Shown: piece after piece, positions 23,498 through 34,100 of the stretch
Numbering within the stretch: the first letter of the stretch is position 1
How the letters are laid out: every line of letters begins with the position of its first letter
Assembly (NCBI GenBank): GCA_001606155.1
Contig: LODT01000051.1
Coordinates: forward strand, 124,001-188,000
Direction of reading: 5' to 3'
DNA: 64,000 nucleotides
Source of the DNA: Tieghemostelium lacteum
Lineage: Eukaryota > Evosea > Eumycetozoa > Dictyosteliales > Raperosteliaceae
The notes under the pieces: generated by a model
What the model saw: the letters and a program-made list of their open reading frames with translations, nothing else
What the model was told of the DNA's origin: nothing
Databases searched by the model: none
Translations under genes and position numbers: made by a program

Positions 23498-23653
23498 AAA
23501 TTAAAAACTGAAAATAGGTTTTTGAAGCAAATTTTGGCGGATTTTATTCTCACAGCATTGGGTAAACAGTCTAATGTTTTAGAAAAGATTGGTTATCATT
23601 TAATACCTAAAAGATTTATATCAATGGATATAGATAAATCATTATTATATTAA
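23498..23653 (+). pseudogene. Orphan terminal exon or gene fragment
   Basis: An open stretch on the + strand ends at TAA 23651-23653. After an AAAATAG acceptor-like site at 23511-23517 it reads FLKQILADFILTALGKQSNV, then IGYHLIPKRFISMDIDKS. The composition is protein-like and out of keeping with the flanking AT-rich DNA. No start codon or upstream exon could be placed between here and the RING gene's start at 23203, only 300 bases away. It is either the last exon of a gene whose 5' part I cannot see, or a fragment. It faces the kinase-like gene tail to tail, 8 bases apart. Confidence 0.35.
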
Positions 23654-23661
23654 ACCAAATT

Positions 23662-25397
23662 TCAATCGGAAGAATCACCATTATATATTGAAGAATCAAC
23701 AATAACTGGAATATTCAATATTGAAGCAATGGTTGTTATATCATTTGCTCTAGAAGCTATTAAAAGTTGTTTATGAGATTCTAGTAAATACTCATTTTCT
23801 ACTTTTTTCCAAGCTCTGCTGATCCCAACCCAGTCACTTTTTTGGTTTTCGTGAATAAGTTCATCAATATAACTGATATTTAAAACAATTAATGTTTTAA
23901 CAAATGACTCTAAATCATCAGTAAAGTGTGGTACATAGGGTTGATCTTTAGATTCTAAAATATGGTTTGGTGCAGTGTATACTGTTCCTTCATAATAGAT
24001 ATATTCCTCCGATTTAATAACTGCTGATGACCAGTCAATGAGAACAACACTTGCTTGGCCTTGTTTTCTTTTTTTTGGAAATTATGATGTTTGAAGGTTT
24101 AATATCTCTATGAATAACATTTTTCTTATGGGCTGATAAAATAATTCTAAATAACTTATATTAATACAAATTATTAGTAGGTTTTGGTTTGTTTTTGTTT
24201 TTAAAATTGAACTATACCTGTCTGTAATTTTCCAGAGTACTAGTTGAATCTATAATATTTCCTAATGGACTGATGATACACCAATCCTTTCCATAGTCTA
24301 AAATGTTGGTGATACCTTCACTAGAGTCCAATAGTTTTATCATTTTCATTTCATTTTCTTGAGCCTTTACATTTTTGTATACTTTTATTATTTGGACTTC
24401 ATTTTTGTATTTGGCAGAGTATACCACTGATGAGAGCCCTTCAGTTTCATATTCTATAGAATCTTTTTCTATTTCTACTTTCTCCAACAGTTCTTTGGGT
24501 ATTAATTGATTATTATCATTTAATAGTGAGAGTAGGTACTTAAAGCCTGGAGTTGGAGAATTGTTATTGTATGCCAAAAATACTGGTGGATATTGAGAGA
24601 ATGTGTGTGTGCCATCTTGAAGTTTACTTACACTCCAAAAGCATATCATTTCGCCCGTGGTAACAAAGGCATGTATTTTTTTTAGTGGTGATCTATTTAA
24701 AATAAAATCTGCATAATATAAAACTCGTCCACTAGCTTCATTGCTTGGAAAGTTTTTTTCCTTATTATGAAGTTTAGTGTCTCCAACTCCCAAAAACCAC
24801 GACATGTGTAATGGAGACTCTGTTGAAGAAATACACCAATCTGGACTACAATCTGATCCTTTTGCTTTTAGAAGTTTTTTAGTGGAGATGTCATAGATAT
24901 TATTTGGGTAATTGCTTAGTTTTTTAAACTCCTTTACCATATAATCTTGTAAAGTTTTTTCACTTTCTGAATGATCTTTCCATTTAGAACAAAATGATTT
25001 AATGGGAGGGAGTTCAACTTCTTTTATTGGATGATCTTTTAGTTCAACTTCTAAATTATTGTAATATGATGAGTATGATGAAGGTGGCTTAAATTGATAC
25101 TTGATTGTTTTGAAATCTGCCTGCATTTGTTGAATTATTTGAAGAATATTAACTGAGTTATATTATTAGTAACGTCCATCCAAACCTAAACACTATACAA
25201 ACAATCTACATACCTTGCTCAACTTGATGTCTTTGTGTACCTATTGTGTGGTTGAACATGTATTTAAATTTTATAAAGTTTATGTAAAAAATATATTAGT
25301 ATAAATGAACAAAAGTGTTTGAATTAGTGATGAGTGTTTACGTACTAGTTGTGGTAGTTGAAGTTTCTGTTGGTTGTTGAATTTTATTTATATACAT
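23662..25397 (-). pseudogene. PD-(D/E)XK nuclease-like plus protein-kinase-like composite protein (Crinkler-type architecture), apparently interrupted
   Basis: Exons 25346..25397, 25214..25240, 24218..25152 and a last segment 23662..24154 encode an N-terminal half with SPDWCIS (about 128-134) and GVGDTKLH (about 149-156). These have the D...(D/E)xK spacing of the PD-(D/E)XK nuclease fold. They are followed by a divergent kinase-like domain: HRDIKPSNIII in the catalytic loop, VLIDWSSA in the place of DFG and EGTVYTAP in the APE region. This nuclease-then-kinase order is the one described for Crinkler-family proteins shared by many microbial eukaryotes. The reading frame changes about once in the kinase half, so it is broken or has an assembly error. 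The short 5' exons start MYINKIQQPTETSTTTT and have no signal peptide. Role unknown. Confidence 0.6.
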
Positions 25398-25645
25398 TGT
25401 TGAAAGAATGAAACCTGTTTTTATAAAATGGGCTGTTTCTTTATAAAAAGTGAAAAAATGAAAATCATATTAATTTTATTGTTTGTTCTCATATAACTTT
25501 TCCCCAAATTTAAAAACCCAATTTGGAGATTTTGATATAAATATGTATAATGATAAAGTTTGATATTTATTGGTAATAATGTATTACAAGGAGTTGAGTG
25601 CACCATTTTCCATTTTAATAGCCAACAATTGATAAATTATCTTGA

Positions 25646-25858
25646 TTAACTTTGTTGATCAACATCACATTTAACATTGAACAAATTTTCCATTTCTGAG
25701 GAACACAAATTTTCAATTTTTTTTGCTCTATGACAACAATCTTGCTTTGAAAATTACACTTTTAATATGCTTGATTGGCTGTATCTTGAATCGACAAGTA
25801 TTTTATATTGTCCATCAAGTTTTTGGTTTTGATCCAGATTCAATAATCCTTTATTCAT
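25646..25858 (-). pseudogene. Short ORF with one in-frame stop, possible gene remnant
   Basis: From ATG 25858 one frame reads MNKGLLNLDQNQKLDGQYKI to ..SILKV, meets a TAA at 25754-25756, then continues 35 codons as SKQDCCHRAKKIENLC to CDVDQQS and a final TAA at 25646. Both halves look like coding sequence. Downstream, about 25430-25615, another minus-strand stretch (SKSPNWVFKFGEKLYENK) is similarly suggestive but broken. The simplest reading is a decayed gene next to the composite kinase locus. Family unknown. Confidence 0.35.
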
Positions 25859-26106
25859 AATTGCAATACGTTAATTTTTCGAATAAAAAGATGTGATATA
25901 TTTTAATTCTGTGCACAATAATGACAGGAAGGTTATATGCATGTGAACTTGAAGTTTTACATTATTATATCTTTTGCTTGCATTTTGATATAGTTTTAAT
26001 TGTCAAAAATAAATAAAAAAATTCAGTTTAATTTTCTTATAAGTGGTATTAGCCTTTTTTTTAACTACCGGAATCGATTCTTTTTGTAGGAAATTAACAA
26101 AGAATA

Positions 26107-26994
26107 ATGATTGTTTCATCATCTTCGAAGATTAAAAAAGCTGGTGAAGCATTTGCAAATAATGATATTGAAGTATCTAAACTGATTCATGATGCAGAGA
26201 ACAGAAAAGAACCACACAAGGAAGAAAGTGGTGAATTTATAAAATCTATAGTATTTGGTGGTTTAGATGGTATTATAACAACATTTGCTATTGTCGCAGC
26301 GGCTACAGGTGCAGGGTTGACTAGAGGTGTTATATTGATTATCAGTTTTGCCAATCTGTTAGGAGATGCAATCGGAATGGCTATGGGAGACTATGTAAGT
26401 GAGAAAGCAGAAGAAGATCATATTAAAAAGGAGACATTGGCACTAGAGGCTAAACTTCAAGAGCAACCAGACCAAGAGAAACGTAATCTGGCAGAACTCT
26501 ATGAAAAGAAAGGGTTTGAACAAGAGGACGCGAATAGAATTGCAGAGTTATTGTTCCCATATCGTAAAACAGTGGTATCTATAGTCATGATGGAAAATCA
26601 CGGTTCTATGGTTGAGGATGAAGGTGATAACAGTGCTCTAAAATCAGCAGCTGTTACCTTTATCTCTTTTATGATATGTGGTGGTATTCCACTATTTGCT
26701 TATTTATTCTCTGGTAGATATCATGAACCTGGTGGTTTTGATTTGATATTTATCATTTCAATTATATTATTCTCAATTGTGTTATTTGGTTTAGGATGTT
26801 TTAAGGTAATTTATAATACATTAACATTATACTAAAATACACTAATCGAATTTATTTATAAATAATAGGGTTATATTTCAAATAAAAACTGGTGGATATC
26901 AGGGTTTTTAATGTTATTAAATGGATCAATTACGACATTGGTAGCATTCTTTATTGGATATGGTATAGAAATTGAATCCAAACACATTCATTAA
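26107..26994 (+). CDS. VIT/CCC1-family vacuolar iron/manganese transporter (274 aa)
   Basis: Exons 26107..26805 and 26869..26994 (phase 0) encode a five-helix VIT1/CCC1 protein. The first membrane segment has the family signature GGLDGIITTFAIVAAATGAG (about 49-68) and the second DAIGMAMGDYVSEKAEEDH (about 89-107). Next comes the cytosolic Glu-rich helical hairpin that binds metal in plant VIT1 (ELYEKKGFEQEDANRIAELL). Three further hydrophobic segments follow, the last in exon 2 (WWISGFLMLL..LVAFFIGYG). The family exports Fe2+/Mn2+ from cytosol into acidic vacuoles by proton antiport. The short upstream leader is T-rich. It converges on a second VIT gene 137 bases downstream. Confidence 0.9.
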
Positions 26995-27131
26995 TTTATA
27001 TTATAATAAAATATTCTTTGCAATGCATACTGATTTTGTACTAGTACTCATTTGTTTTTGTGTTGTTATACACCTATATCTGTATAAAATGTAAATAAAT
27101 AAATTTATTATAATATTGAATATTATCTTAA

Positions 27132-28139
27132 TTAACCGCTAATGTCAACATCGGGAAATATCTTTTTAATAATTTCAACTGTAAGGAACCCCACGACAGC
27201 ACCTAGACATCCAAAAATTACCGTAGTGATACCATTCTTCCACCAAACTGTATCAGTTAATTTTGCCTTAAAAACACCCATTAGAAATAGAGTTATAATG
27301 GATATTGCGATTACTGATATAAAAGTACCTAGATTCTCTTGTGTTGATAGACCATATGCTGAGGCAACAGCGAGGAAAGCTAGATATGGCAACAATGGTA
27401 TGATACCAAATACCAAGAAGGAGCAGAAGTTAACTAACCCATTCTTCCATGCTACTTCAGATTCGGTATCAGGCATGATACCAAGTTCTTCTACCATCAT
27501 GATATCAACGAATCCTTTTGGATTCTTTGCGAGAATGTCAACAACTTCAGTTGCGACATCTATTGGTAACCCTCTTTCTAAATAGATTTCAACCATCTCT
27601 TTCTTTTCACCTTCAATGTAGTATTCAACTTCCCATGCCTCTCTCTTTCTTTCGCCTTTTGCAAAGTCAACGTCGGCTTGAGTTCCTAGATAGTCACCCA
27701 TACCCATAGATATGGCACCTGCTATCAATTTACTGAGTACAACTACTAAAAGTACTGTAATCTTTGCATCACCACTGGCAACCACAGCAATACTAACAAA
27801 TATACTAACTAAACCATCCATACCACCATAGATTATACTTTTTAGATATTTACTAGTTTCCTCTTTAATATCATCTATTGTAGACTTCTTTTGTTTTTGT
27901 TGTTTTATTGCTTTAATTGGTTCTAATGATTGTTGTTGTTGTATCTCTGTATCATTTTCATCATTATAATTGTTTTGCTCATTGTTATCTTCTAAATCAT
28001 CTAATAGATCCAATCTATCTCTATCTTCTTTATCCAATAACAAGCTTTGACTATCTGGACTTGAAAATGTTGGTGTCATTACAATTTGATCTTGTATATT
28101 TTCATCCTCATTTTCTATATTTTCGTAGGAACCCGACAT
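27132..28139 (-). CDS. VIT/CCC1-family metal transporter, divergent paralogue (335 aa)
   Basis: Single exon; the first true ATG is at 28139 (MSGSYENIENED). A longer in-frame extension has no ATG and contains an AG preceded by T's, so it is probably leader or a 5'-UTR intron. An acidic, Gln-rich cytosolic tail of ~100 residues precedes the membrane core. Family signatures are YGGMDGLVSIFVSIAVVASG and ISMGMGDYLGTQADVDFAKG, then a Glu-rich region (EMVEIYLERGLP). Three hydrophobic helices follow, the last ending GFLTVEIIKKIFP. Identity to the neighbouring VIT gene is limited to these motifs, so the pair is an old duplication or two lineages rather than a recent tandem copy. Substrate is most likely Fe2+ or Mn2+. 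Confidence 0.88.
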   Translation of the reverse strand: MSGSYENIENEDENIQDQIVMTPTFSSPDSQSLLLDKEDRDRLDLLDDLEDNNEQNNYNDENDTEIQQQQSLEPIKAIKQQKQKKSTIDDIKEETSKYLKSIIYGGMDGLVSIFVSIAVVASGDAKITVLLVVVLSKLIAGAISMGMGDYLGTQADVDFAKGERKREAWEVEYYIEGEKKEMVEIYLERGLPIDVATEVVDILAKNPKGFVDIMMVEELGIMPDTESEVAWKNGLVNFCSFLVFGIIPLLPYLAFLAVASAYGLSTQENLGTFISVIAISIITLFLMGVFKAKLTDTVWWKNGITTVIFGCLGAVVGFLTVEIIKKIFPDVDISG

Positions 28140-28478
28140 CTTTGAGACCAAACAACTAAAAATCAAAAAAAAAATTAAATTTTATAAAAATGTGTTTAAT
28201 AAAGCTACAGATAATTTTAAATTATTTTAATTAATTTAATTCAACAATAAATAATGATAATATTAATAAATAATTGAAAATTAAAATTTATTTAAATAAA
28301 CATAAATTTTAGAAATTATGTAGAGTAAAACTTAAGATTTCAAATCTTAATAAATATCTTTTTTTACATCAGATTTTTTTTTTTTAAAAATTGTTTTGTT
28401 TTTTTTTTATTGGTTGCATTTTGTTTTCTCTGGATTATACAAAATCAAATAACAATTTATAGTAATATATAGAGAGAG
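28140..28478. promoter_or_regulatory. Divergent promoter region between VIT paralogue and guanine deaminase
   Basis: 339 very AT-rich bases with oligo(dT) tracts at about 28374-28384 and 28400-28409 on the + strand upstream of the deaminase ATG, and oligo(dA) near 28165 serving the minus-strand gene. This is the usual dictyostelid core promoter composition. No other element recognised. Confidence 0.4.
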
Positions 28479-29813
28479 ATGATTTCAGGAGAAAAATTAA
28501 CTAAAGTATTTAAAGGTACTATTATTCATTCAATTCATATACATCAAGTTGAACTACTACAAAACCATTATATTGGTGTATCAGATAGCGGTGTAATATT
28601 ATTCCTTTCAGATGACGATAAGACAGTTCAAGAACATTTAGATTCACATCAATTCCAGAGATCTGATATTGTGGATTTAGGTAGAAAATTTATCATTCCT
28701 GGGTATATTGATACACATGCTCATGCACCACAATACCATAACGCAGGTACTGGAACTGATTTACCATTGTTAAAGTGGTTAGAGAAATACACATTTCCAG
28801 TAGAATCAAAATTCAGAGATTTGGAATTTGCTGAACATGTCTATTCTAAAGTCGTTGATAGAATGTTGAGAAATGGTACTACAACTTGTTGTTACTATGC
28901 TACTATTCATTTAGATGCTTCTAAGCTTTTAGCTGATATTGTATCTAGAAGAGGTCAAAGAGGGTTTATAGGTAAAGTTTGTATGGATAGACATAGTCCA
29001 GATCACTATATAGAGACTACTGACGAATCCATTAGTAATACCAAAGAGTTTATTCGTGTGATTTTAGAAGCTAATAACCCATTAGTTCAACCTATTATCA
29101 CACCTAGATTTGCACCATCATGTACAAATACATTAATGACTGCTTTAGGAGATTTAGCTAAACAACATAACAAGGTACTCATTCAATCTCATCTCTCTGA
29201 GAATTTAGATGAGATTCAATGGGTGAAGTCACTTTATCCTGATATTCCAACCTACACTCACGTCTACCACCATTTTGGTCTACTTAATGAACGTACCATC
29301 ATGGCACATGCCATTCATCTTTCTGAAGATGAACTTAAACTCCTCAAACAGACTCAAAGTTCGATTTCCCATTGTCCAGTTTCAAACTTTACACTTACCT
29401 CAGGTAACATGGACATTAGAAAAGTCATTCAACATGATATCAAATTGGCATTAGGTACTGATATTAGTGGTGGTTTCTCACCATCTATCTTACAGGTAAT
29501 GAGAGATTCCATTAAATGTTCCAATTCTTGTTCATTTGTTGATTCTGCTCACAAAGCTCTTTCCTATGAAGAGGCATTCTATTTAGCCACTGTTGGTGGT
29601 TCCAAAGTCGTCAATATGGAACATAAACTAGGTAATCTCCTTCCAGGTAAAGAATTTGATGCTCAAATTATTGATCCATTTGCCCCCAATTCACCATTTG
29701 ATGTTTTTGCAGGTGACTCTCTAAAAGATATCTTCCAAAAATATATTTTCCTAGGTGATGATAGAAATATTTCTCAACTCTATGTTAAAGGTACAAAAAT
29801 CAATTTCAATTAA
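28479..29813 (+). CDS. Guanine deaminase (amidohydrolase)
   Basis: Single exon of 444 residues. It hydrolyses guanine to xanthine and ammonia in purine salvage/degradation, in the cytosol. Zinc and substrate residues of the family are visible: PGYIDTHAHAPQYHNAGTG (about 71-89, with the HxH metal pair and guanine-deaminase-specific APQ), IQSHLSEN (about 235), AHAIHLSEDEL (about 272), the conserved SHCPVSNFTLTSG segment and the catalytic Asp in LALGTDISGG (about 323-332). The length matches human GDA (454). The ATG is preceded by an AT-rich leader ending AGAGAGAG. No intron is seen. Confidence 0.95.
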   Translation: MISGEKLTKVFKGTIIHSIHIHQVELLQNHYIGVSDSGVILFLSDDDKTVQEHLDSHQFQRSDIVDLGRKFIIPGYIDTHAHAPQYHNAGTGTDLPLLKWLEKYTFPVESKFRDLEFAEHVYSKVVDRMLRNGTTTCCYYATIHLDASKLLADIVSRRGQRGFIGKVCMDRHSPDHYIETTDESISNTKEFIRVILEANNPLVQPIITPRFAPSCTNTLMTALGDLAKQHNKVLIQSHLSENLDEIQWVKSLYPDIPTYTHVYHHFGLLNERTIMAHAIHLSEDELKLLKQTQSSISHCPVSNFTLTSGNMDIRKVIQHDIKLALGTDISGGFSPSILQVMRDSIKCSNSCSFVDSAHKALSYEEAFYLATVGGSKVVNMEHKLGNLLPGKEFDAQIIDPFAPNSPFDVFAGDSLKDIFQKYIFLGDDRNISQLYVKGTKINFN

Positions 29814-29858
29814 GGTATGTTTTTACCAATAAATATTTATTCAAATAATAATTATTAT

Positions 29859-30830
29859 TTATTGAATTAAATCGAGTGGTAAATTAAATAATTTTATAAG
29901 TTCTCTTGCTACGCCGTCTTGGTCGTTTGTATATTCACTAACCATTTTTGAGATTTTCTTTGTTGGTTCAGTACCATTTTGTAAACAAATTCCTAAACCA
30001 ACTTGAGAAAGCATTTCTATATCATTTTCAGCATCACCAAATGCAACTACCTGTTCCAGAGGTATATTTTGACATTTACAAAAGTCAACTAAACTTTGAC
30101 CTTTATTAATACCTTTAGGTAGAAACTCTATATAATATTGATAACCTTGTTCTTTACTATGACAATTTGATTTGACCAATGACAATTCTGAAAATACTGG
30201 TCTTAATAATTCAATTTGTTCATCTACAAAATCATTATCTTCAAATATTGCTAAACACTTATTAGGTTCAAAATCAGGCATATTCTCTAAAATTCCACAT
30301 TTATAACTTTCTTTAATGTACTGATATTTTGCGCCTGTCATTGATGCATATTGTACTGCTTTATGTCTAAGTTCTGGAAAATCAATACCATATACATATT
30401 CAGGTCCATATACATTTAAAAAGTATTTATTCTTATCTAATTTTTATATTAGTATAATTACTTTAAAATATAATTCAACGTTGTTATATATGTATAAATT
30501 AAACCTACCTGCAAATTCATATATACTAGATTGTAAAGTTTTGTTAAGTCTATTTGAAAATATAGTCTTTCTATTTTGTTTTTTTGTAGAGATACAAATA
30601 GAACCGTTATAACCTATAAAGTAACAATCTATACCTAAAGCTTCTTCAACAGGTTGTATAAGGTAAGTTGCACGACCACTTGCTAATACAACTTCTACTC
30701 TTTCACCATTTTCATTCTTGAATGTATTATTACATAGGTATTGTAATACTCTTTTACTGTTTTCACTAACTTTTTTATCATTGTTTAAAATTGTACCATC
30801 TAGGTCCAATGCAATTAATCGATATGACAT
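29859..30830 (-). CDS. Cof-type HAD-superfamily phosphatase (299 aa)
   Basis: Two exons (30509..30830 and 29859..30436, phase 1) encode a Cof/Cof-like IIB HAD hydrolase. Motif I is IALDLDGTILNN (Asp9 nucleophile, Asp11), motif II LASGR (about 53), and motif IV GDAENDIEMLSQVG (about 239), which coordinates Mg2+. The cap between motifs II and IV is the C2B type. Bacterial relatives dephosphorylate sugar phosphates, FMN or pyridoxal phosphate, so a cytosolic small-molecule phosphatase is expected. The exact substrate cannot be read. The 3' end lies 45 bases from the guanine deaminase stop, convergent. Confidence 0.88.
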
Positions 30831-31101
30831 TTCTAAATTGATTGATTTCCAAAAAAAAAAAAATCTTTCGGAAATTGATTCCCCATTTATTAAAATTGAG
30901 GATTTTATAATGATGTTATATCAATTCTGAAAATAAAGTTGGACATTAATAATTTTTTAGTTAAGATATAAAAACAGTTAAAAATTCAAATTTAAAGCTT
31001 TTATATTTTATTTGAAAGTATTTCTTTGATTTTACAAAATATCTTATGTTTTTTTTAGAAGTGCAAGTTTTTTTGATTACTTTATTTTATTTATAAACAA
31101 T

Positions 31102-34100
31102 ATGGGTCCCACAACCTATAATTGTTATTTGATTGCACTTTTATTATTTTTTATAAAATTTATAAATTGTATTGATTTTAGTATTAGTATAAATTCATCA
31201 TTGCAACCATTTAATTATTATACACCTATTACTGGTATATCTTATTTATTATTAAATATAAAATTTACAAGCGCGCCTGATTTGACATCTATAGTTCTAA
31301 TAGATGGAGGAAACCAAATTCTTTATACATTTGCACCTTTGACGACGGATTTAGTGCAATCCTTTACATTTCCAGTTTTGGGTTCAGTTTTGACATCAAC
31401 TTCCATTTCACCTCCACCTTATAATATAAAAGTGTCACTAACTAATGGAACTGTAGATCAAAGACAATGGAATTTTACATCACCCTATTGGACTGGATCA
31501 ACACCTCTACAAACAATGACTGATTACTCAACATCTGAAATACCAATATTAACAGCAATTCCAGGAATTTCTACATTGGCAACATGTGAATTGATAAAGA
31601 CAGTTCAACCTACAATACCAAATTACTATGATTTCTATGCACTTAAGGTTACGATGGGTTATCAACCATTACAATATGTTTCCAACAATCCACCTAAATT
31701 CATAACTAAAGTGTCTTATACTACTACTGTATATCCTCCAATACAAATTGAAGATTTCCTTCAACTTCAAGCTCTACAACTACTAGATACCTACGCATGT
31801 GATTTTCCATCATTTTCATTGGACGTTGGTAAAATGAATGGACTTTTATTTTTACCAAACATGTCAAAAGCATTTTTAGTGATAACTCCAACTAGTTTGA
31901 TTGGTGGTTTATCATACAAGTATTCTGACCCCTCAACATCTTTAGAACAAGTATCAGATGCTAGTAGATATTTGGTATCAAGTGTTGACAGAGTCTATTT
32001 TATTCCATTGTATAAACCTCTACAGGAATCTACAGGATCTTCTATATATTCTACTATTAATGTTATTGGCCAAACATATGGTAGAAATTCAGCTAGTGGA
32101 CCATGTACATTTCCAACAGTTACAGGAACTAATATTAATGTAACTTTGATAGCTACTAAATCCTATGCAAATATACCAAAATTCAGTAAATTAGCATTCA
32201 AGAATTTTCATATCATTAGAATATCTAAGGAGTTTCAACCTAGTGCTGATATTATAGATTACCTAATTTTATATTCAGCTAGTGGTGATCCAATATCTCA
32301 GAAGTTTATAGTCATAAAATCACTAGATACTTATGATTTCATAGTGGATGCTAATACACCACTTGACTCATTCCAACTTAGAGCCTATATGAAATGTGGT
32401 AGTTATCTACAAGATGATTTAACCAATTCACAAACAATTGAGGAATATACTTCTGAAAGTGTATTAGATTCTCAAGGCTACTGTATAAACTTTGGTGTTG
32501 AGAATTCTTTTACTGTAGTAATTAATTCAACAGGTCTTTTTGAAGTTCCTTCGATTGTGGTATCAACTAAAAATAGCCCTCTTAACACTCCATATGAATT
32601 CCTACCAATTAAGTCTATTGAATATGATTTCCCATTTCGTCATAGACAATATATGTTCAATTACATGTATAGTCCACAAATACCAAATCCATCGGATACC
32701 CCAACTACATTTTTCCAGAATTATGTTGGAAATGAAACACTTACATATTCAGCAAATGGTGCTTATTCATGTGGTGATGAAATTGATGCTATTATTACAA
32801 AATATGATCTGATTCATCCTATTGTGTTTATTACTGTTACTTATGATGTACCAGTACCTGGAGGTACTATTGATAAGATAATGGTATCTCTGAATGACGT
32901 TGTTGGAATTAACTATGAAAAATGTATGGGATCTTACGGTCCATATATATTCAATATAACAACTGAATCTAGAATTGCAGGTGGTCCAACTGGAGTTTCA
33001 CAGTATTTTGTACCATTACAATTAAATCCTTATTTCTGTAATGCTGATATCTTGTTTTACTGCGAAGATATAAGAGGTAACTACATAGATTTAAAGAAAT
33101 CTGATATGGATGAATTCCCGAGCATATTATCTCAATTCATGGATTTACCAGCATGCGATAGAGGAATGGATATCTTTCTGGTATCTATTGATGTAAATTT
33201 CCAAAATTCTCAATATAACATCTATGTAACTGTATATGGTACCCAAGATCCTCTAAATGCTACATTGTATTTGGTAAATGGCAATAAAGTTCAGAATCTA
33301 TCTCTAACTATACCAACTATCAATGCCTACAACTACAGAATTCTAAGTGCATCCATAGAACCACCATCCAAAACTACATTGTACAAATTTGAAATTACAT
33401 TTTTTGATGAAAATTCAAATGAAGTTCATTTAAATAATAATGAAATTCAGTATATCTCTAATGGTAAATTTGACTCTGAACTATTGGCTAGAGAGATTGT
33501 TTCTGATCAAAATTTAGTTTATGAATTCCAATGGAGTGGATTAGTCAATTCCAATTACACTCTAACCATTAATTTCCCAAACCAAGTTTCATTATCAAAG
33601 TTGGTTATAAAATTGAAAAATAGTATGCTTCCTTATATACAAGAATTCCAGTATATAAATGTAACTTCAACAACTGTACAGGTTAACATTGGTAATAGTG
33701 CTAATATTAATCATGTTGTTTGGGTAGATAGTTTTTATGATTCATGGAATAACTGTAAAGAGTTTACTGCATTCATGTATAACAAAGTTATAGATACTAT
33801 TCCTGATACTACTATAGTGCCATCAGGGATAGGTAATAGAGAATTAATTGTAACCCCTAAAGTTATTGATACATCGCTTGAAGATAGAAATGTCTATTTT
33901 AGATTCACTGCAAAACCTGTAAATTGGAATATAGATTCTTCAATAGACCCTATACTATATTTAGTCGAAAGTGTATCACTAAACAAGATTAAATTCCCAA
34001 TGAAAAAAGTTTCCAATCAAAATGGTGTCTATGAATGTAATATAGAAATTCCAGTAAACTTTGGGTCTAGGGGACTTTCATCTATAGAAATTGCTGGTAT

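Noticed and set aside
25421-25606. 61-codon minus-strand ORF near the composite gene
   Set aside because: The listed frame looks random; a different frame there is more protein-like but contains stops, so it is noted only as remnant sequence.
28140-28166. Longer N-terminus for the second VIT gene
   Set aside because: The extended frame begins at a TTG, not ATG, and includes a T-rich AG acceptor-like site; the ATG at 28139 is the better start.
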